64,000 bases of DNA, from NCBI RefSeq assembly GCF_004346195.1, contig NZ_SMAK01000013.1:1-64000 (forward strand), read 5' to 3'. Numbering within the stretch: the stretch's first letter is position 1; each line of letters starts with the position of its first letter. Below, in pieces: positions 34,199 to 44,781 of the stretch. The stretch comes from Tepidamorphus gemmatus. GTDB taxonomy: Bacteria; Pseudomonadota; Alphaproteobacteria; Rhizobiales; Tepidamorphaceae. The notes under the pieces are model-generated. The model was not told the DNA's origin and ran no database searches. It saw nothing but the letters and a program-made list of their open reading frames with translations. Position numbers and translations under genes: made by a program.

Positions 34199-35788
34199 AT
34201 GCCCCTGTCGATCAAACTCATCGTCTACATCATCGCCGGCTTTGCCGCGCTCGGCGCAGGCCTCTATGGGATCTACGAAGGGACCGACCTGCTGAAGCGG
34301 TCCGAGGTCGCCGAGCAGCCGGCGCCGGTGAACGACGAGGCGCCGACCACCGCCGGCCCGGCCAAGACCATCGCCCCAACCTTCGATCTCGTCCGTGTCG
34401 AACCGACCGGCGAGATCGTCGCGGCGGGACAATCGTCCGGCGGCGCGCGCGTCGAACTGGTGCTGACGGACGAGGTGCTTGCGGAAGCGACCGCGAATGC
34501 CGGTGGCGAGTGGGCGCTCGTCTCCGACCGAACGCTGGCACCGGGGTCTTACGACCTGCTGGTCCGCGCCACCGGCCCGGATGGCACCGGCGAGATGGTC
34601 GAAGGGGATCGTGTCACGGTGGTGATCGAGGGGCCGGACCGCACGCCCCTCGTCGCGGTGACGCCGCCGGACCAGCCGACACGGGTCGTGCAGCACCCCG
34701 AGGCCAGCGAGCAGCAGGTTGTCGCGGCCGGGCAGACCGCGGCGCCGGAGACCGAGGCGCCTGCCACGGCGCCGGATACTGCGGTCGCATCCGGCATGGA
34801 CCGCGCCCCGGATGCCGCCGCGCCGGCAGCGCCGGAGCCTGCGGCCGGAGAGCAGGGAGCGCCGACGGTTGTGGCAGCGACCGCGGACGGATCGGATCAG
34901 ACACCCCCTGCGCCAGCAGCAGGGTCGGCGCCGGCCGCCGCTGCCCCGGCGACGGAACGGGGTGCGCCCGCGCCCGCATCGGCGGCGTCCGGCCAGTCCA
35001 CCGTACCAGCGACCGGGGAGCGCGTGGCCGCTGCCGCCGACGACGAGCCCGCGGCCAACTCCGAACCCGGAGAGGTCGCCGAAATGCGGTCTGGGCCGCA
35101 GCCGCAGGAGACGGCAGCCGGTGGCCAGCCGGTCGCCGCGCCCGCGGCCGACCCGCCACCGCCATCTTCGCCGCTGGTTGCGGACAGCCCGTCCGATTCG
35201 GACGTTCAGGTGAGCATCGAGACCGTCGAGGTCGAGGAGCCGGCGACGCTGATGCTGGGCGGACGCGCCAGGGAGGGCGCATCGGTGCGCATCTATCTGA
35301 ACAACGAACGTCTCGCGGACCTGAAGGCCGGCGCCACGGGGCGCTGGAGCGGGACCCTCGAGCGGGCGATGCCGCCGGGCCGCTACGAGGTGCGCGCCGA
35401 CGTCATAGATGAGCAGGGAAATGTGCTTGGTCGAGCCGAAGTGCGCTTCGACCGGCTGCAGGTTGCGCTCGAGGAGGAGCAGGCCGCGCAGGAGACCGGC
35501 GAGCCGGCGAGCGACGGCTCGGGCATCACCATCGTGGCGCGCGGCGACCAGGCAGGGCAGGTCGCCCCCGCCGGCCAGCCAGGCGCCTCCGGCCAGAGTT
35601 CGGTCATCATGATCAGCCGAGGAGACAATCTGTGGCGCATTGCCCGCAAGATCTATGGCAAGGGCATCCGCCACACGGTCATCTACGAGGCCAACAAGAA
35701 CCAGATCCGCAATCCGCATCTCATCTATCCGGGACAGGTCTTCACGATCCCTGTCCTGGAGGAAGATGACGATCGACCCAAGGGTTGA
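34199..35788 (+). CDS. LysM-domain envelope protein with Ig-like modules
   Basis: A 529-residue protein. An N-terminal membrane helix (LIVYIIAGFAALGAGLYGIY, about 6-25) is followed by a first beta-sandwich repeat (about 60-150), a long low-complexity Ala/Pro/Glu-rich region (about 165-335), a second beta repeat (VEEPATLMLGGRAREGASVRIYL in parts) and a C-terminal LysM motif (RGDNLWRIARKIYGKG...YPGQVFTIP). It should be anchored in the inner membrane with the LysM reaching peptidoglycan. The start ATG 34199 follows GGAGGG. It overlaps or abuts the exporter gene. Confidence 0.85.
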   Translation: MPLSIKLIVYIIAGFAALGAGLYGIYEGTDLLKRSEVAEQPAPVNDEAPTTAGPAKTIAPTFDLVRVEPTGEIVAAGQSSGGARVELVLTDEVLAEATANAGGEWALVSDRTLAPGSYDLLVRATGPDGTGEMVEGDRVTVVIEGPDRTPLVAVTPPDQPTRVVQHPEASEQQVVAAGQTAAPETEAPATAPDTAVASGMDRAPDAAAPAAPEPAAGEQGAPTVVAATADGSDQTPPAPAAGSAPAAAAPATERGAPAPASAASGQSTVPATGERVAAAADDEPAANSEPGEVAEMRSGPQPQETAAGGQPVAAPAADPPPPSSPLVADSPSDSDVQVSIETVEVEEPATLMLGGRAREGASVRIYLNNERLADLKAGATGRWSGTLERAMPPGRYEVRADVIDEQGNVLGRAEVRFDRLQVALEEEQAAQETGEPASDGSGITIVARGDQAGQVAPAGQPGASGQSSVIMISRGDNLWRIARKIYGKGIRHTVIYEANKNQIRNPHLIYPGQVFTIPVLEEDDDRPKG

Positions 35789-35844
35789 GAGGGGCCGAAC
35801 CGGCGCCGTGGCGGCCGCGTGCAGCAGCGGCCGCCTCCCCCGAC

Positions 35845-37806
35845 ATGGCGATCAACCGAGTGAGTGACAGCGTAGCCCCTGCCCATCCCCGGGCACGCCG
35901 CATCGATGCCGAGGCGTCCACCTTCGGCACGCTGCGTGATCTGTGGCCCTACATCTGGCCCGGCGGCCGACCGGATCTGAAGCTGCGCGCCGTGATCGCG
36001 CTTGCCTTGCTGCTGGCGGCCAAGATCGTCACGGTGCTGGTCCCCTACGTCTACAAGTGGGCGGTGGACGCGCTCAACGATCCGGCCGGATTTGCTGCGG
36101 GAGTGCCCGAGGCGCTCAAGTTCGCAGCCGTGCCGCTGGCCCTCGTCGTCGCCTACGGCGTCGCGCGCGTATCGATGGCAGGCTTCACCCAGGCGCGCGA
36201 CGCCTTGTTCGCCAGGGTCGGCCAGCACGCCGTGCGCGAACTCGCCTACAGGACCTTCGAGCACATGCACCGCCTATCCCTGCGCTTCCACCTGGAGCGC
36301 CGCACCGGCGGGTTGAGCCGCATCATCGAGCGCGGCACCAAGGGCATCGAGGAGATCGTCCGGCTCGCGATCCTGGCGCTGATCCCGACCATCGTCGAGT
36401 TCGTGCTGGTGGCCATGGTCGTCGCCTGGCAGTTCGACCTGAACTACGTCTGGGTTCTGCTGGCGATGATCGCCGCCTATCTCGCCTTCACCGTCTGGGC
36501 GAGCAACCGCCGGATCGCCATCCGCCGGGTGATGAACGACTCCGACAACGACGCGAGCTTCAAGGCCGTCGACAGCCTCCTGAACTACGAGACGGTCAAG
36601 TACTTCGGCAATGAACGGATGGAGGCCGAGCGCTACGACCGCTCCATGGCCCGCTACGAGGCCGCTGCGATCCGCACCTGGACCTCGCTGGCGATGCTGA
36701 ACATGGGGCAGGCGGTCATCTTCACCGCCGGCATGACCGCCTGCATGCTGATGTCGGCGTCGGCCGTGGTTGCGGGCAGCCAGAGCGTCGGTGACTTCGT
36801 GATGATCAACGCGCTGCTGATCCAGCTCTACATGCCGCTGAACTTTCTCGGCACGCTGTACCGCGAGATGAAGCAGGGGCTCGTCGACGTCGAAACCATG
36901 TTCGGCCTTCTGGATCAGGATCCCGAGGTGGCTGACCGGCCGGACGCGCGGCCGCTTGTGGTTTCCGAGGGAACCGTCCGCTTCGAGGACGTCCGCTTCC
37001 ACTACAGCCCCGACCGGCCGATCCTGCACGGCATCAGCTTCGAGGTGCCGGCCGGGCGGATGGTGGCGATCGTCGGTCCGAGCGGAGCAGGCAAGTCGAC
37101 GATCTCGCGCATCCTGTTCCGCTTCTACGATGTCGCGGGCGGCCGGGTGACGATCGACGGTCAGGATATCCGCGAGGTGACTCAGGAGTCGCTGCGCCGG
37201 GCGATCGGCATGGTTCCGCAGGATGCCGTGCTGTTCAATGACACCATCCTCTACAACATCCGCTATGGCCGCCCCGATGCAACCCGGGAGGAGGTCGAGG
37301 AGGCGGCCCGGCTGGCGCAGATCGACTCCTTCATCCGCCAGTTGCCCGCAGGCTACGATACCGAGGTGGGGGAACGCGGACTCAAGCTGTCGGGTGGCGA
37401 GAAGCAGCGCATCGCCATCGCGCGTACCATTCTCAAGGGGCCGCCGATCCTGATCCTCGATGAGGCGACCTCAGCACTCGACACCCACACCGAGAAGGAG
37501 ATACAGGCTGCCCTCGGCGTGGTCGCACGCGGCCGCACCACGCTGATGATCGCACATCGGCTCTCGACGGTGGTCGATGCGGACGAGATCATCGTCCTGG
37601 AAAGGGGTCGAATCGTCGAGAAGGGACATCATGCCGATCTGCTGGCCAAGGGGGGCATCTATGCGGGCATGTGGAACCGCCAGCGCGAGGCGGCAGAGGC
37701 GGCCGAGCGCCTCCGGCGTACGGTCGAGGAGGACGCCGAAGGGTATCTGGACTTGAACCGCAGACGGGCCGGGCAGGATCCGGCCGCGCCGGGAGCCGGG
37801 GAATGA
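35845..37806 (+). CDS. Atm1-type ABC exporter (half transporter)
   Basis: A 653-residue exporter with six membrane helices (about 55-345) and a C-terminal ATPase. Motifs are Walker [13 protein letters not shown] signature [12 protein letters not shown] and Walker [13 protein letters not shown], with the H-loop in IAHRLST. Sequence style and the neighbouring psd-pssA pair match the bacterial Atm1/HMT1 group, which exports glutathione-linked sulfur or metal species as homodimers. ATG 35845 is chosen; TTG 35785 would add 20 residues. The stop overlaps psd by four bases. Confidence 0.9.
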   Translation: MAINRVSDSVAPAHPRARRIDAEASTFGTLRDLWPYIWPGGRPDLKLRAVIALALLLAAKIVTVLVPYVYKWAVDALNDPAGFAAGVPEALKFAAVPLALVVAYGVARVSMAGFTQARDALFARVGQHAVRELAYRTFEHMHRLSLRFHLERRTGGLSRIIERGTKGIEEIVRLAILALIPTIVEFVLVAMVVAWQFDLNYVWVLLAMIAAYLAFTVWASNRRIAIRRVMNDSDNDASFKAVDSLLNYETVKYFGNERMEAERYDRSMARYEAAAIRTWTSLAMLNMGQAVIFTAGMTACMLMSASAVVAGSQSVGDFVMINALLIQLYMPLNFLGTLYREMKQGLVDVETMFGLLDQDPEVADRPDARPLVVSEGTVRFEDVRFHYSPDRPILHGISFEVPAGRMVAIVGPSGAGKSTISRILFRFYDVAGGRVTIDGQDIREVTQESLRRAIGMVPQDAVLFNDTILYNIRYGRPDATREEVEEAARLAQIDSFIRQLPAGYDTEVGERGLKLSGGEKQRIAIARTILKGPPILILDEATSALDTHTEKEIQAALGVVARGRTTLMIAHRLSTVVDADEIIVLERGRIVEKGHHADLLAKGGIYAGMWNRQREAAEAAERLRRTVEEDAEGYLDLNRRRAGQDPAAPGAGE

Positions 37807-38519
37807 TCGACTCGCTGATATCGAGCATCCGCAAGACCGTCGTGCCGGTCCACCGTGAGGCGAGGCCCTTCCTGCTGATCTGCGCCGTCGCGGCACTGAT
37901 CCTGTTCGTCCTGTCCTCGCCTTTCGCCTGGCTGGCCGTGCTGCTCGGACTTTGGGTGGCCTACTTCTTCCGCGATCCCGTCCGCGTCACGCCGGTCGCG
38001 CCGGGGTTGGTGGTCAGCGGTGCCGACGGGCGCGTCTCGTCGGTCGCCGAGGCTGTGCCGCCGCCCGAGCTCGGGCTCGGCGACCGGCCGCTGCCGCGCG
38101 TCTCGGTCTTCATGAATGTCTTCAACGTCCATGTGAACCGCGCGCCGGTGTCCGGCCGGATCGCCAGGATCGCCTATCGACCGGGGGCATTCCTGAATGC
38201 CGATCTCGACAAGGCGAGCGAGGACAACGAGCGCAATTGCTTCCGGATCGAGACCGATGCCGGCGCCACAATCGGCGTCGTGCAGATCGCAGGTCTGGTG
38301 GCGCGCCGCATCGTCTGCTTCGTGCGGGAGGGAGAGGCGGTGGTTGCCGGAGATCGGATCGGGCTGATCCGCTTCGGCAGCCGGGTGGACCACTATCTGC
38401 CGCCCGGCACCAGGCCACTGGTCACCGTCGGGCAGACCGCAATCGCGGGAGAAACGGTGATCGCTGATCTCGGCGCGGACCGCGCCGGAACCGCCGAACG
38501 CACCTACCGCGTGTCGTGA
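37803..38519 (+). CDS. psd: Phosphatidylserine decarboxylase proenzyme
   Basis: A 238-residue short-type (PSD-A) enzyme that makes phosphatidylethanolamine. Two N-terminal membrane helices (about 22-55) precede the catalytic part. The expected Asp (GADGRV, D75) and His ([10 protein letters not shown]110) are present. The self-cleavage site that yields the pyruvoyl group is Gly192-Ser193 in IRFGSRVD. It is coupled to the exporter and followed by pssA about 100 bases later, completing the serine-dependent lipid pathway. Confidence 0.95.
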   Translation: MIDSLISSIRKTVVPVHREARPFLLICAVAALILFVLSSPFAWLAVLLGLWVAYFFRDPVRVTPVAPGLVVSGADGRVSSVAEAVPPPELGLGDRPLPRVSVFMNVFNVHVNRAPVSGRIARIAYRPGAFLNADLDKASEDNERNCFRIETDAGATIGVVQIAGLVARRIVCFVREGEAVVAGDRIGLIRFGSRVDHYLPPGTRPLVTVGQTAIAGETVIADLGADRAGTAERTYRVS

Positions 38520-38621
38520 CCCGTCCGATTGCGGTGTCGGATCGACGCCTTCTGGGCTAATAGGTCGGATCGCCCGACCGGATGAGGCCGAGCGAGGCGA
38601 CCGAGGAGTAGCGGACCCGCA

Positions 38622-39461
38622 ATGTCGATGCCATTCCCACCCTTCGAGCCCGATGCGCCGGTCGGCCGCCACCGGCGCATCCGCCGCGTGCCGCTCCGCA
38701 TGCTGCTGCCCAGCATTCTGACGCTGCTGGCGCTGTGCAGCGGGCTGACCTCGATCCGCATGAGTTTCGAGGGCCGTTTCGAGATCGCCATCGCCGCGAT
38801 CGTGCTGGCTGCCGTCCTGGATGCGCTGGACGGTCGCGTCGCCCGCTTTCTGAAATCGACCTCGCGCTTCGGCGCCGAACTCGACTCTCTTGCCGACTTC
38901 GTCAATTTCGGCGTGGCGCCTGCGATCCTGCTCTATGCCTGGGTGCTGAACGGGCTGGGCAATATCGGCTGGATCGCCGGACTGGTCTTTGCGGTGTGCG
39001 CCGCTCTCCGGCTGGCCCGTTTCAACGTCCAGCTTGACGATCCCGGCCGGCCGGCCTGGGCGGGCGACTTCTTCACCGGCGTGCCCGCCCCTGCCGGGGC
39101 GCTGACCGTGCTCCTGCCGGTCTATCTGCACCTTTCCGGCCTGCCGGCGTTCGAGGCGGAAGCGCCGTTGGTGCTCATCTACGAACTGGCCATCGCCTTC
39201 CTGATGATCAGCCGCCTGCCGACCTTTTCCGGCAAGCGGATCGGCGAACGCATCCCGCGCGACATGGTACTGCCGGTATTCATGGGGGTCGTGCTGCTCG
39301 TCGCAGTGCTGATCGCGTTTCCGTGGCCAACCCTGACGGCGGCGACGCTCGCCTATCTCGCCGCGCTCCCCTTCGCCTACAGTGCGCACCGCAAGCGCGC
39401 GGCAGCTCATGCCGAGCAGGATAGGGCGGAGTCGGGGGAGGGGGCTGCGGGCGGACAGTGA
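38622..39461 (+). CDS. pssA: CDP-diacylglycerol-serine O-phosphatidyltransferase
   Basis: A 279-residue membrane enzyme with about eight helices. The CDP-alcohol phosphotransferase motif is complete: D67, D70, G71, A74, R75, G84, D88 and D92 (in DALDGRVARF...SRFGAELDSLAD). It supplies phosphatidylserine to the decarboxylase encoded just upstream. The ATG at 38622 has a weak ribosome site, and the alternative internal Met at residue 3 is close. Confidence 0.95.
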   Translation: MSMPFPPFEPDAPVGRHRRIRRVPLRMLLPSILTLLALCSGLTSIRMSFEGRFEIAIAAIVLAAVLDALDGRVARFLKSTSRFGAELDSLADFVNFGVAPAILLYAWVLNGLGNIGWIAGLVFAVCAALRLARFNVQLDDPGRPAWAGDFFTGVPAPAGALTVLLPVYLHLSGLPAFEAEAPLVLIYELAIAFLMISRLPTFSGKRIGERIPRDMVLPVFMGVVLLVAVLIAFPWPTLTAATLAYLAALPFAYSAHRKRAAAHAEQDRAESGEGAAGGQ

Positions 39462-39482
39462 TCATCCGCGCGCTGCCCGTCG

Positions 39483-39512
39483 TCCCGGCCGGGGCGAAGC
39501 CGCGAGCCGGGA
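39483..39512. repeat. REP-like palindrome after pssA
   Basis: TCCCGGC (39483-39489) pairs with GCCGGGA (39506-39512) around a GC-rich loop. The pattern, a CGTC(G)TCCCGGC start with a GCCGGGATCC end, resembles the intergenic palindromic repeats common in alphaproteobacteria. It lies in the 156-base gap between convergent pssA and the efflux pump. Confidence 0.45.
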
Positions 39513-39617
39513 TCCGCCCGCCTCTTGGCCGCCGATCCGCACTGCCGATCCCGGATCGACCGGCACGTCGGCAGTCAGCCCGGGATCACGTGCAGCTGCT
39601 GCATGCCGTCGGGTGTC

Positions 39618-42600
39618 CTATTCCGCGGCCTGAGGCAGGGCAGGGCGGGCGGGGGGAGTCCCGGCGACGGGCATTGCCTCGGCCGCTTCGACGTGCCGGC
39701 GCCCGCGCCAGGCCTGCCAGCGGTCGCGCCAGACGCTCGGCATCGCTAGCATGGTCGGGATCACGATCAGCGTCAGCACCGTCGAGAAGCCGAGCCCGAA
39801 GATCACCGCAGTCGACAGCTGCACCCACCAGATCGAGGTGATGCCGCCGACATGGATGCTTGGCGCGAAGAAGTCGAAGTTGATCTGCAGCGCCATCGGG
39901 ACCAGGCCCATGATCGTGGTGATCGTGGTGAGCAGGATCGGGCGCAGTCGTTGGGCGCAGGACCGCAGCACTGCGTCGAGGCCGGACAGGCCGGACTCGC
40001 TTAGGCGGTTGTGGGTGTCGATCAGGACGATGGCGTTGTTGACGACGATGCCTGCCAGCGCCACCACGCCGGTACCCGTCATGATGACGGAGAACTTCTG
40101 ACCGGTGACCAGCATGCCGATCAGCACGCCGACGACCGACATGATCACTGTCGAGAGCGTGAGGATCGTCTGGTAGAAGCTGTTGAACTGCGTCACCAGG
40201 ATCACGAACATGATGAACAGCGAGGCGAGCGCCGCCTTGCCGAGAAAGTCCTGCGCCTCCTTCTGCTCCTCGTCGGCACCGCGGAAGCGGAAGGAGGTAC
40301 CGACGGGCCAGTCCTGAGCGCGGAGCCAGGCCTCAAGCTCCCTCACCTTGTCGTCGGCCAGATAGCCGTCCTCCTTGACGACGTTCGCCTTGACGTCGAT
40401 GGCATAGCGACCGTTCTGCCGCGTTATCGACGACACCTTCGGTTGCGCCTCGCGCTGCACGAAGTTGCGGATTGGCACCATGCCGGCCGGCGTCGAGATG
40501 CGCAGGGAATCGAGCCTGTCGAGGTTGCGCTCGGCCTCGGGCAGCCGCACCCGGATCTCGATCTCGTCCTCGGAATCGTCCGGGCGGTACTTGCCGACCA
40601 GGATGCCGTTGGTGACGAGCTGGATCATGCCGCCGACCGAGGCCACGTCGGCACCGAACCGGCCGGCTTCCTGACGGTCTACCGTCAATTTCCACTCTAT
40701 CCCCGGCAGCGGGCGCGAATCTTCGATGTCGCGCAGCCCCTCGACCTCGGTTTCGAGATGCCGGCGGACCAGATCCGCGGCCGCCTTGACCTGCTCGTAG
40801 TTGCTGGACGTCACCTCCAGACGGATGTCCTTGCCTGTCGGTGGTCCTCCCTCGACCTTGCGGATCTCGACGATGATGCCTGGGATCGGGGCGGTTCGCT
40901 CGCGCAGTTCGGCGAAGATCGCCTGCGACTTGCGACGGCAGCAATAGTCGGACAGTTCGATCAACAGCTCGCCGATCACGTCGTTCGGCTTGTCCTGGAC
41001 CCCGCCGACCTGCGGTCCGCCGGCTCCGGCCTGGCCGATGGTGCTGAACACCGTCTCGATGCCGTCGATCTCGAGGATCTGCCGCTCGGCCTCCAGCACC
41101 AGGTCGCGCTGCTCGGCGGCCGATAGGTTGCCGCGTCCGCGCACCAGAACGACGACCTGCTCCGGCTCCTCCTCGACGAAGAACTCGACACCGGCATTGT
41201 GGCGGCCGAAGGCGACGAAGACCCCGACACAGACCACGAGCGCGCCGGCAATCACGGCAAGATTGCCGAGCGGGTGGCCCGCCGCGATCTTCAGGAAACG
41301 CACATAGATGCCGGTGAACCCGCGGATCTCCCGATAATCGACCCGCGAGGTGCCAGCAAGCTTGCGCGCCTCGTCCATGTCCTCGGGCCTTGCCGAGGTC
41401 TTGCCGAAGATGCCGCCGAGCACCGGCAGGAAGATCATCGCGGTGAACAGCGCCGCCGTCAGCACGATCACCACCATGATCGGCAGATAGCTCATGAACT
41501 CGCCGGAAACCCCGGGCCACAGCAGCATGGGCAGGAAGGCAGCCAGCGTCGTGGCGGTCGAGGAGAAGATCGGCCAGAACATCCGCTGCGCCGCGAGCGT
41601 ATAGGCCTCCTTGCGATTCAGGCCTTCCGCCATCTTCCGATCGGCGTACTCGACGATGACGATCGCCCCGTCGACGAGCATGCCGACTGTGAGCACCAGG
41701 CCGAACATGACCATCATGTTCACCGTCATGCCGAGCAGCGAGACGATCAGGAAGCCGATCAGGAACGAGGTCGGTATGGCGAGCCCGATCAGCAGCGCCG
41801 ACCGCATGCCGAGTGCGGCGACGACGACGATCATCACCAGCGCGATCGCGGTCAGGATCGACGATTGCAGCGAGCCCTGCACCTCGTCGATGAACTTCGA
41901 CATGTCGAGCGTGAAGCCGATCCGGATGGTCTCCGGCCAGTCCGCCGTCTCCTGGGCGACGACGCGGCGCACCTCGGCATTGTTGGCGATGATGTTGGTA
42001 CCGAGGCGCTTGACGACCTGTATGGCGATGGCAGGTTCGCCGTTGAAGCGGCTGAATGCGGTGGCATCGTGGAAGGTGCGCCGGATCTCGGCAATGTCGG
42101 ACAGGGTGACGACGGCGTCGCCCTCCACCTTGACCGGCAGCCCGTAGACGTCCGCGGCCTCCTGGAACAGGCCGGGAACCTTGACGTTGAACTTGCCGGC
42201 GCCGCGATCGAGGAATCCCGCCGGGATCAGCTGGTTGTTCCGCGTGACGGCCCGGATCAGCTGCTCCTGCGATACGCCGTAGGACTCCAGCCGGGTCGCG
42301 TCGATAACGACTTCGAGCAGTTCCTCGCGATGCCCGACAAGGTTGGCCTCGAGCACGGTCGGGATGCTTTCGATCTCGTCCTTCAGGCGGCGGGCATGCT
42401 GCAGCAGCGTCCGTTCGGGGACATTGCCGGACAGCGTCACGACGATGGTCGGGACCAGACTGAAATTTGTCTCGATGACCTGCGGCTCGTCGGCTTCGCT
42501 GGGCAATTCCGCCCGGGCCTCGTCGACCTTGGCGCGGACATCGGCCAGGGCCTTGTCCTTGTCGAAGTCGACGGTGAACTCGAGCAGGATCGCGCCATAG

Positions 42601-42863
42601 CCTTCCGAGGCGATTCCGGTGATCTCCTTCAGCCCGTCGAGACCGCGCAACCGTGTCTCCAGCGGCCTTACCAGCAGCCGTTCGGCATCCTCCGGCGAGA
42701 TCCCCTGCTGGGTGACGTAGACATAGAACACCGGCACGTCGATGTCGGGGTTGGCCTCCTTGGGAACACCGACATAGGCCATCGTGCCGGCGATGATCAT
42801 CGCCACCAGCAGCGTCAGGACGGTGCGCGTGCGCCCGAGGATCCCTGCGAGGGCCTGCATCAT
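39618..42863 (-). CDS. RND efflux pump inner-membrane subunit
   Basis: A 1081-residue RND transporter with twelve helices and two large periplasmic loops. Recognisable parts are the N-terminal VPKEANPDIDVPVFYVYVTQQG, the MLVDGAIVIVEYADRKM segment (helix 4 region with the proton-relay Asp) and the C-terminal GIVVNNAIVLIDTHNRL. The style is that of the multidrug (HAE1) rather than the metal class. It starts within the stop of the adaptor gene (ATGA). It forms an operon with padR and hlyD; an outer-membrane partner is not encoded here. Confidence 0.93.
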   Translation of the reverse strand: MMQALAGILGRTRTVLTLLVAMIIAGTMAYVGVPKEANPDIDVPVFYVYVTQQGISPEDAERLLVRPLETRLRGLDGLKEITGIASEGYGAILLEFTVDFDKDKALADVRAKVDEARAELPSEADEPQVIETNFSLVPTIVVTLSGNVPERTLLQHARRLKDEIESIPTVLEANLVGHREELLEVVIDATRLESYGVSQEQLIRAVTRNNQLIPAGFLDRGAGKFNVKVPGLFQEAADVYGLPVKVEGDAVVTLSDIAEIRRTFHDATAFSRFNGEPAIAIQVVKRLGTNIIANNAEVRRVVAQETADWPETIRIGFTLDMSKFIDEVQGSLQSSILTAIALVMIVVVAALGMRSALLIGLAIPTSFLIGFLIVSLLGMTVNMMVMFGLVLTVGMLVDGAIVIVEYADRKMAEGLNRKEAYTLAAQRMFWPIFSSTATTLAAFLPMLLWPGVSGEFMSYLPIMVVIVLTAALFTAMIFLPVLGGIFGKTSARPEDMDEARKLAGTSRVDYREIRGFTGIYVRFLKIAAGHPLGNLAVIAGALVVCVGVFVAFGRHNAGVEFFVEEEPEQVVVLVRGRGNLSAAEQRDLVLEAERQILEIDGIETVFSTIGQAGAGGPQVGGVQDKPNDVIGELLIELSDYCCRRKSQAIFAELRERTAPIPGIIVEIRKVEGGPPTGKDIRLEVTSSNYEQVKAAADLVRRHLETEVEGLRDIEDSRPLPGIEWKLTVDRQEAGRFGADVASVGGMIQLVTNGILVGKYRPDDSEDEIEIRVRLPEAERNLDRLDSLRISTPAGMVPIRNFVQREAQPKVSSITRQNGRYAIDVKANVVKEDGYLADDKVRELEAWLRAQDWPVGTSFRFRGADEEQKEAQDFLGKAALASLFIMFVILVTQFNSFYQTILTLSTVIMSVVGVLIGMLVTGQKFSVIMTGTGVVALAGIVVNNAIVLIDTHNRLSESGLSGLDAVLRSCAQRLRPILLTTITTIMGLVPMALQINFDFFAPSIHVGGITSIWWVQLSTAVIFGLGFSTVLTLIVIPTMLAMPSVWRDRWQAWRGRRHVEAAEAMPVAGTPPARPALPQAAE

Positions 42864-44005
42864 CGCGCCGCCTCCGTGGTCGGCTCGGCATTTTGGGCGG
42901 TCTCGAACACCGGCTCGACGGTCTCGCCGTCGCTGACGTAGTTCTGTCCCACCGTGATGATGGTGACGCTGTCGGGGAGACCCGAGACCCAGACCTTACC
43001 GTCTTCGCTGCCGAGGATATGGACCGGTACGAAGGCGACCTTGTTGCCGTCGACGATGGTGCGCACGCCGATCACGCCGGAGTCGTCGAGCGCGAGGATC
43101 GCGGGGCTGAATCGGTGCGCCAGCGCCGTCTCGGTGTCAATGAACAGCTCCGCCGTGACGCCGTCACGCAGTTCGCCGTCAGGATTGGGAACCGACAGTT
43201 CGATGCGGAAGGTGCGGGTGGCCGGATCGGCCGACGGCGCGATGTAGCTGAGCGTGCCGTCGACCGTCTGGCCCGTTACCAGACGCGCCCGGCCCGGCAT
43301 GCCGGGCTTCAGCTTGCCGACATCGCGCTCTGAGACCTGCGCGACGACGAGCATCGGATCGTGCGCGACGACCTCCGCGCAAACGTCGCCGACATTCAGC
43401 AGCATGCCGATCTCGGCCGGACGGGTCTCCACCACGCCGTCGAAGGGCGCAACGATGCGGGTACGCGCGAGATCGAGCTGTCTTTCGTGGAGATCTGCCC
43501 TGGCGGCGTCGAGGGCCGCCTTGGCGGCACGGACTCGAGCCTCGGCGGCGTACCCCTTGTCCTGCAGGCGGCTCGCCCCCTCGAAGTCGAGCGCGGCCTG
43601 TGCCACGGCCGCTTCGGCGCGCAGCACATGCGCCTCGCGGCTGCCAGCTTCGATCCGGCAGATCACCTCTCCGGCCTTCACCGGGTCACCCTGGCGGACC
43701 AGCACGTCCTCGATCAGGCCGGATGTCTGTGCCCTGAGCAAGACGCGCTGATCGGCCTCGGTGCGGCCTCGCACCGACAGCGTCGCGGTGCGCTCGGTGG
43801 CGGTCAGGGTACGGGCGCGCACCCGGAACGGACGGTCCTGATCGGCCGCCGGTACTGCCTGCGACGCACCGGTTGCCGGCGAGACTTCCTGGCTGCTGTT
43901 CGCCGCGGACGGATCGCCCTGGCCGCCGATGATGATCTCGCCCGAAGCGAGCCAGCCGGCGATTGCAAGGGTGATGATGCCCGCCCAGATGTAGGAGGTA
44001 CGCAT
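42860..44005 (-). CDS. RND periplasmic adaptor (HlyD/MFP family)
   Basis: A 381-residue membrane-fusion protein. An N-terminal membrane helix (about 5-20) is followed by a biotinyl-lipoyl-like half (QTSGLIEDVLVRQGDPVKAGEVICRI), a helical hairpin rich in Ala, Arg and Leu, the second lipoyl half (RIVAPFDGVVETRPAEIGMLLNVGD) and beta-barrel domains. It would bridge the RND subunit to an outer-membrane channel. Start 44005 is fifteen bases after padR on the same strand. Confidence 0.92.
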   Translation of the reverse strand: MRTSYIWAGIITLAIAGWLASGEIIIGGQGDPSAANSSQEVSPATGASQAVPAADQDRPFRVRARTLTATERTATLSVRGRTEADQRVLLRAQTSGLIEDVLVRQGDPVKAGEVICRIEAGSREAHVLRAEAAVAQAALDFEGASRLQDKGYAAEARVRAAKAALDAARADLHERQLDLARTRIVAPFDGVVETRPAEIGMLLNVGDVCAEVVAHDPMLVVAQVSERDVGKLKPGMPGRARLVTGQTVDGTLSYIAPSADPATRTFRIELSVPNPDGELRDGVTAELFIDTETALAHRFSPAILALDDSGVIGVRTIVDGNKVAFVPVHILGSEDGKVWVSGLPDSVTIITVGQNYVSDGETVEPVFETAQNAEPTTEAAR

Positions 44006-44020
44006 GATGCTGTTCCACGT

Positions 44021-44566
44021 CTATTCGGCGGCTTCCGCGCCGAGCGCGGTGCCGGCGATGGCGACGAGTTGCGGGCCGTGTCGGTGCAGATAGTCGAGGC
44101 ACTGCTCGTGGCAGGCGATTCCATAATCCAGCGCCCAAACCGACCCCGGATGATCGCAGTCGCTGCGCGCGGCGCGCAGGTCTGCGAGGGCCTTCTCCAT
44201 CTCGGCAGTCCGCTTCGCCACCAGTTCGGCCATGTGGCGGGGCTCCACATACTCCGCGCAGGTGGCGACGAGCAGAAACTGCGACTTGAACAGGTCGGGC
44301 GCGACGGGCTGGTGCAGCGCCTCGATGAAGGCGCGACGGCCGGCCGGGGTGATCGAATAGACCTTGCGGGCCGGTTTGCCCGGCGCGACCTCGTCACGAC
44401 ATTCGACCAGCCCCTCCTCGGTGAGGCGACTCAGGGCCGGATAGATCGCGCCGAAGCTCGCGTCGACGAAGTAGCTGAAGTCGCCGTCCATCGACTGCTT
44501 GCGGATCTCGTATCCGGTTGCCTCGCCGAAGTTCAGGATGGCGAGGCACAGGGTACGCACGTTCAT
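44021..44566 (-). CDS. PadR-family regulator of the efflux operon
   Basis: A 181-residue regulator. The N-terminal winged helix (LCLAILNFGEATGYEIRKQ, then FGAIYPALSRLTEEGLV) and a C-terminal helical dimerisation region (about 100-180, with several Cys) are typical of PadR. First gene of the operon, followed by the adaptor and pump, so it probably represses them until an inducer binds. An AT-rich imperfect palindrome lies about 40 bases upstream of its start. Confidence 0.9.
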   Translation of the reverse strand: MNVRTLCLAILNFGEATGYEIRKQSMDGDFSYFVDASFGAIYPALSRLTEEGLVECRDEVAPGKPARKVYSITPAGRRAFIEALHQPVAPDLFKSQFLLVATCAEYVEPRHMAELVAKRTAEMEKALADLRAARSDCDHPGSVWALDYGIACHEQCLDYLHRHGPQLVAIAGTALGAEAAE

Positions 44567-44603
44567 CGTCGGTTCTCCAACCTTGCCGGACTCGACCGTG
44601 TCA

Positions 44604-44640
44604 GCATATTCGATTATTAATATACATAACGAGCATATGC
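44604..44640. promoter_or_regulatory. Imperfect palindrome upstream of padR (candidate operator)
   Basis: GCATATTCGATTAT on the left is mirrored by ATAACGAGCATATGC on the right around a TA-rich centre. The strong AT bias in this GC-rich genome and the position just before padR fit the PadR operator and promoter. Confidence 0.5.
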
Positions 44641-44781
44641 TTTCTCGACATATAGAGTGGCCCCGGTCGTGTCAATGTCGTGCCCGTGCGATGCGACCGT
44701 TTGACCGCTTGCGAACGGCGCCATTCGCCATACGAACGGGAGGCGTCGTCGGACCGGTTTCCGGACAGAGAGAGGCGTGCG

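Noticed and set aside
41199-42941. A 580-codon plus-strand frame opposite the RND pump
   Set aside because: It is antisense to a clear RND transporter and has a His/Asp/Arg-rich shadow composition.
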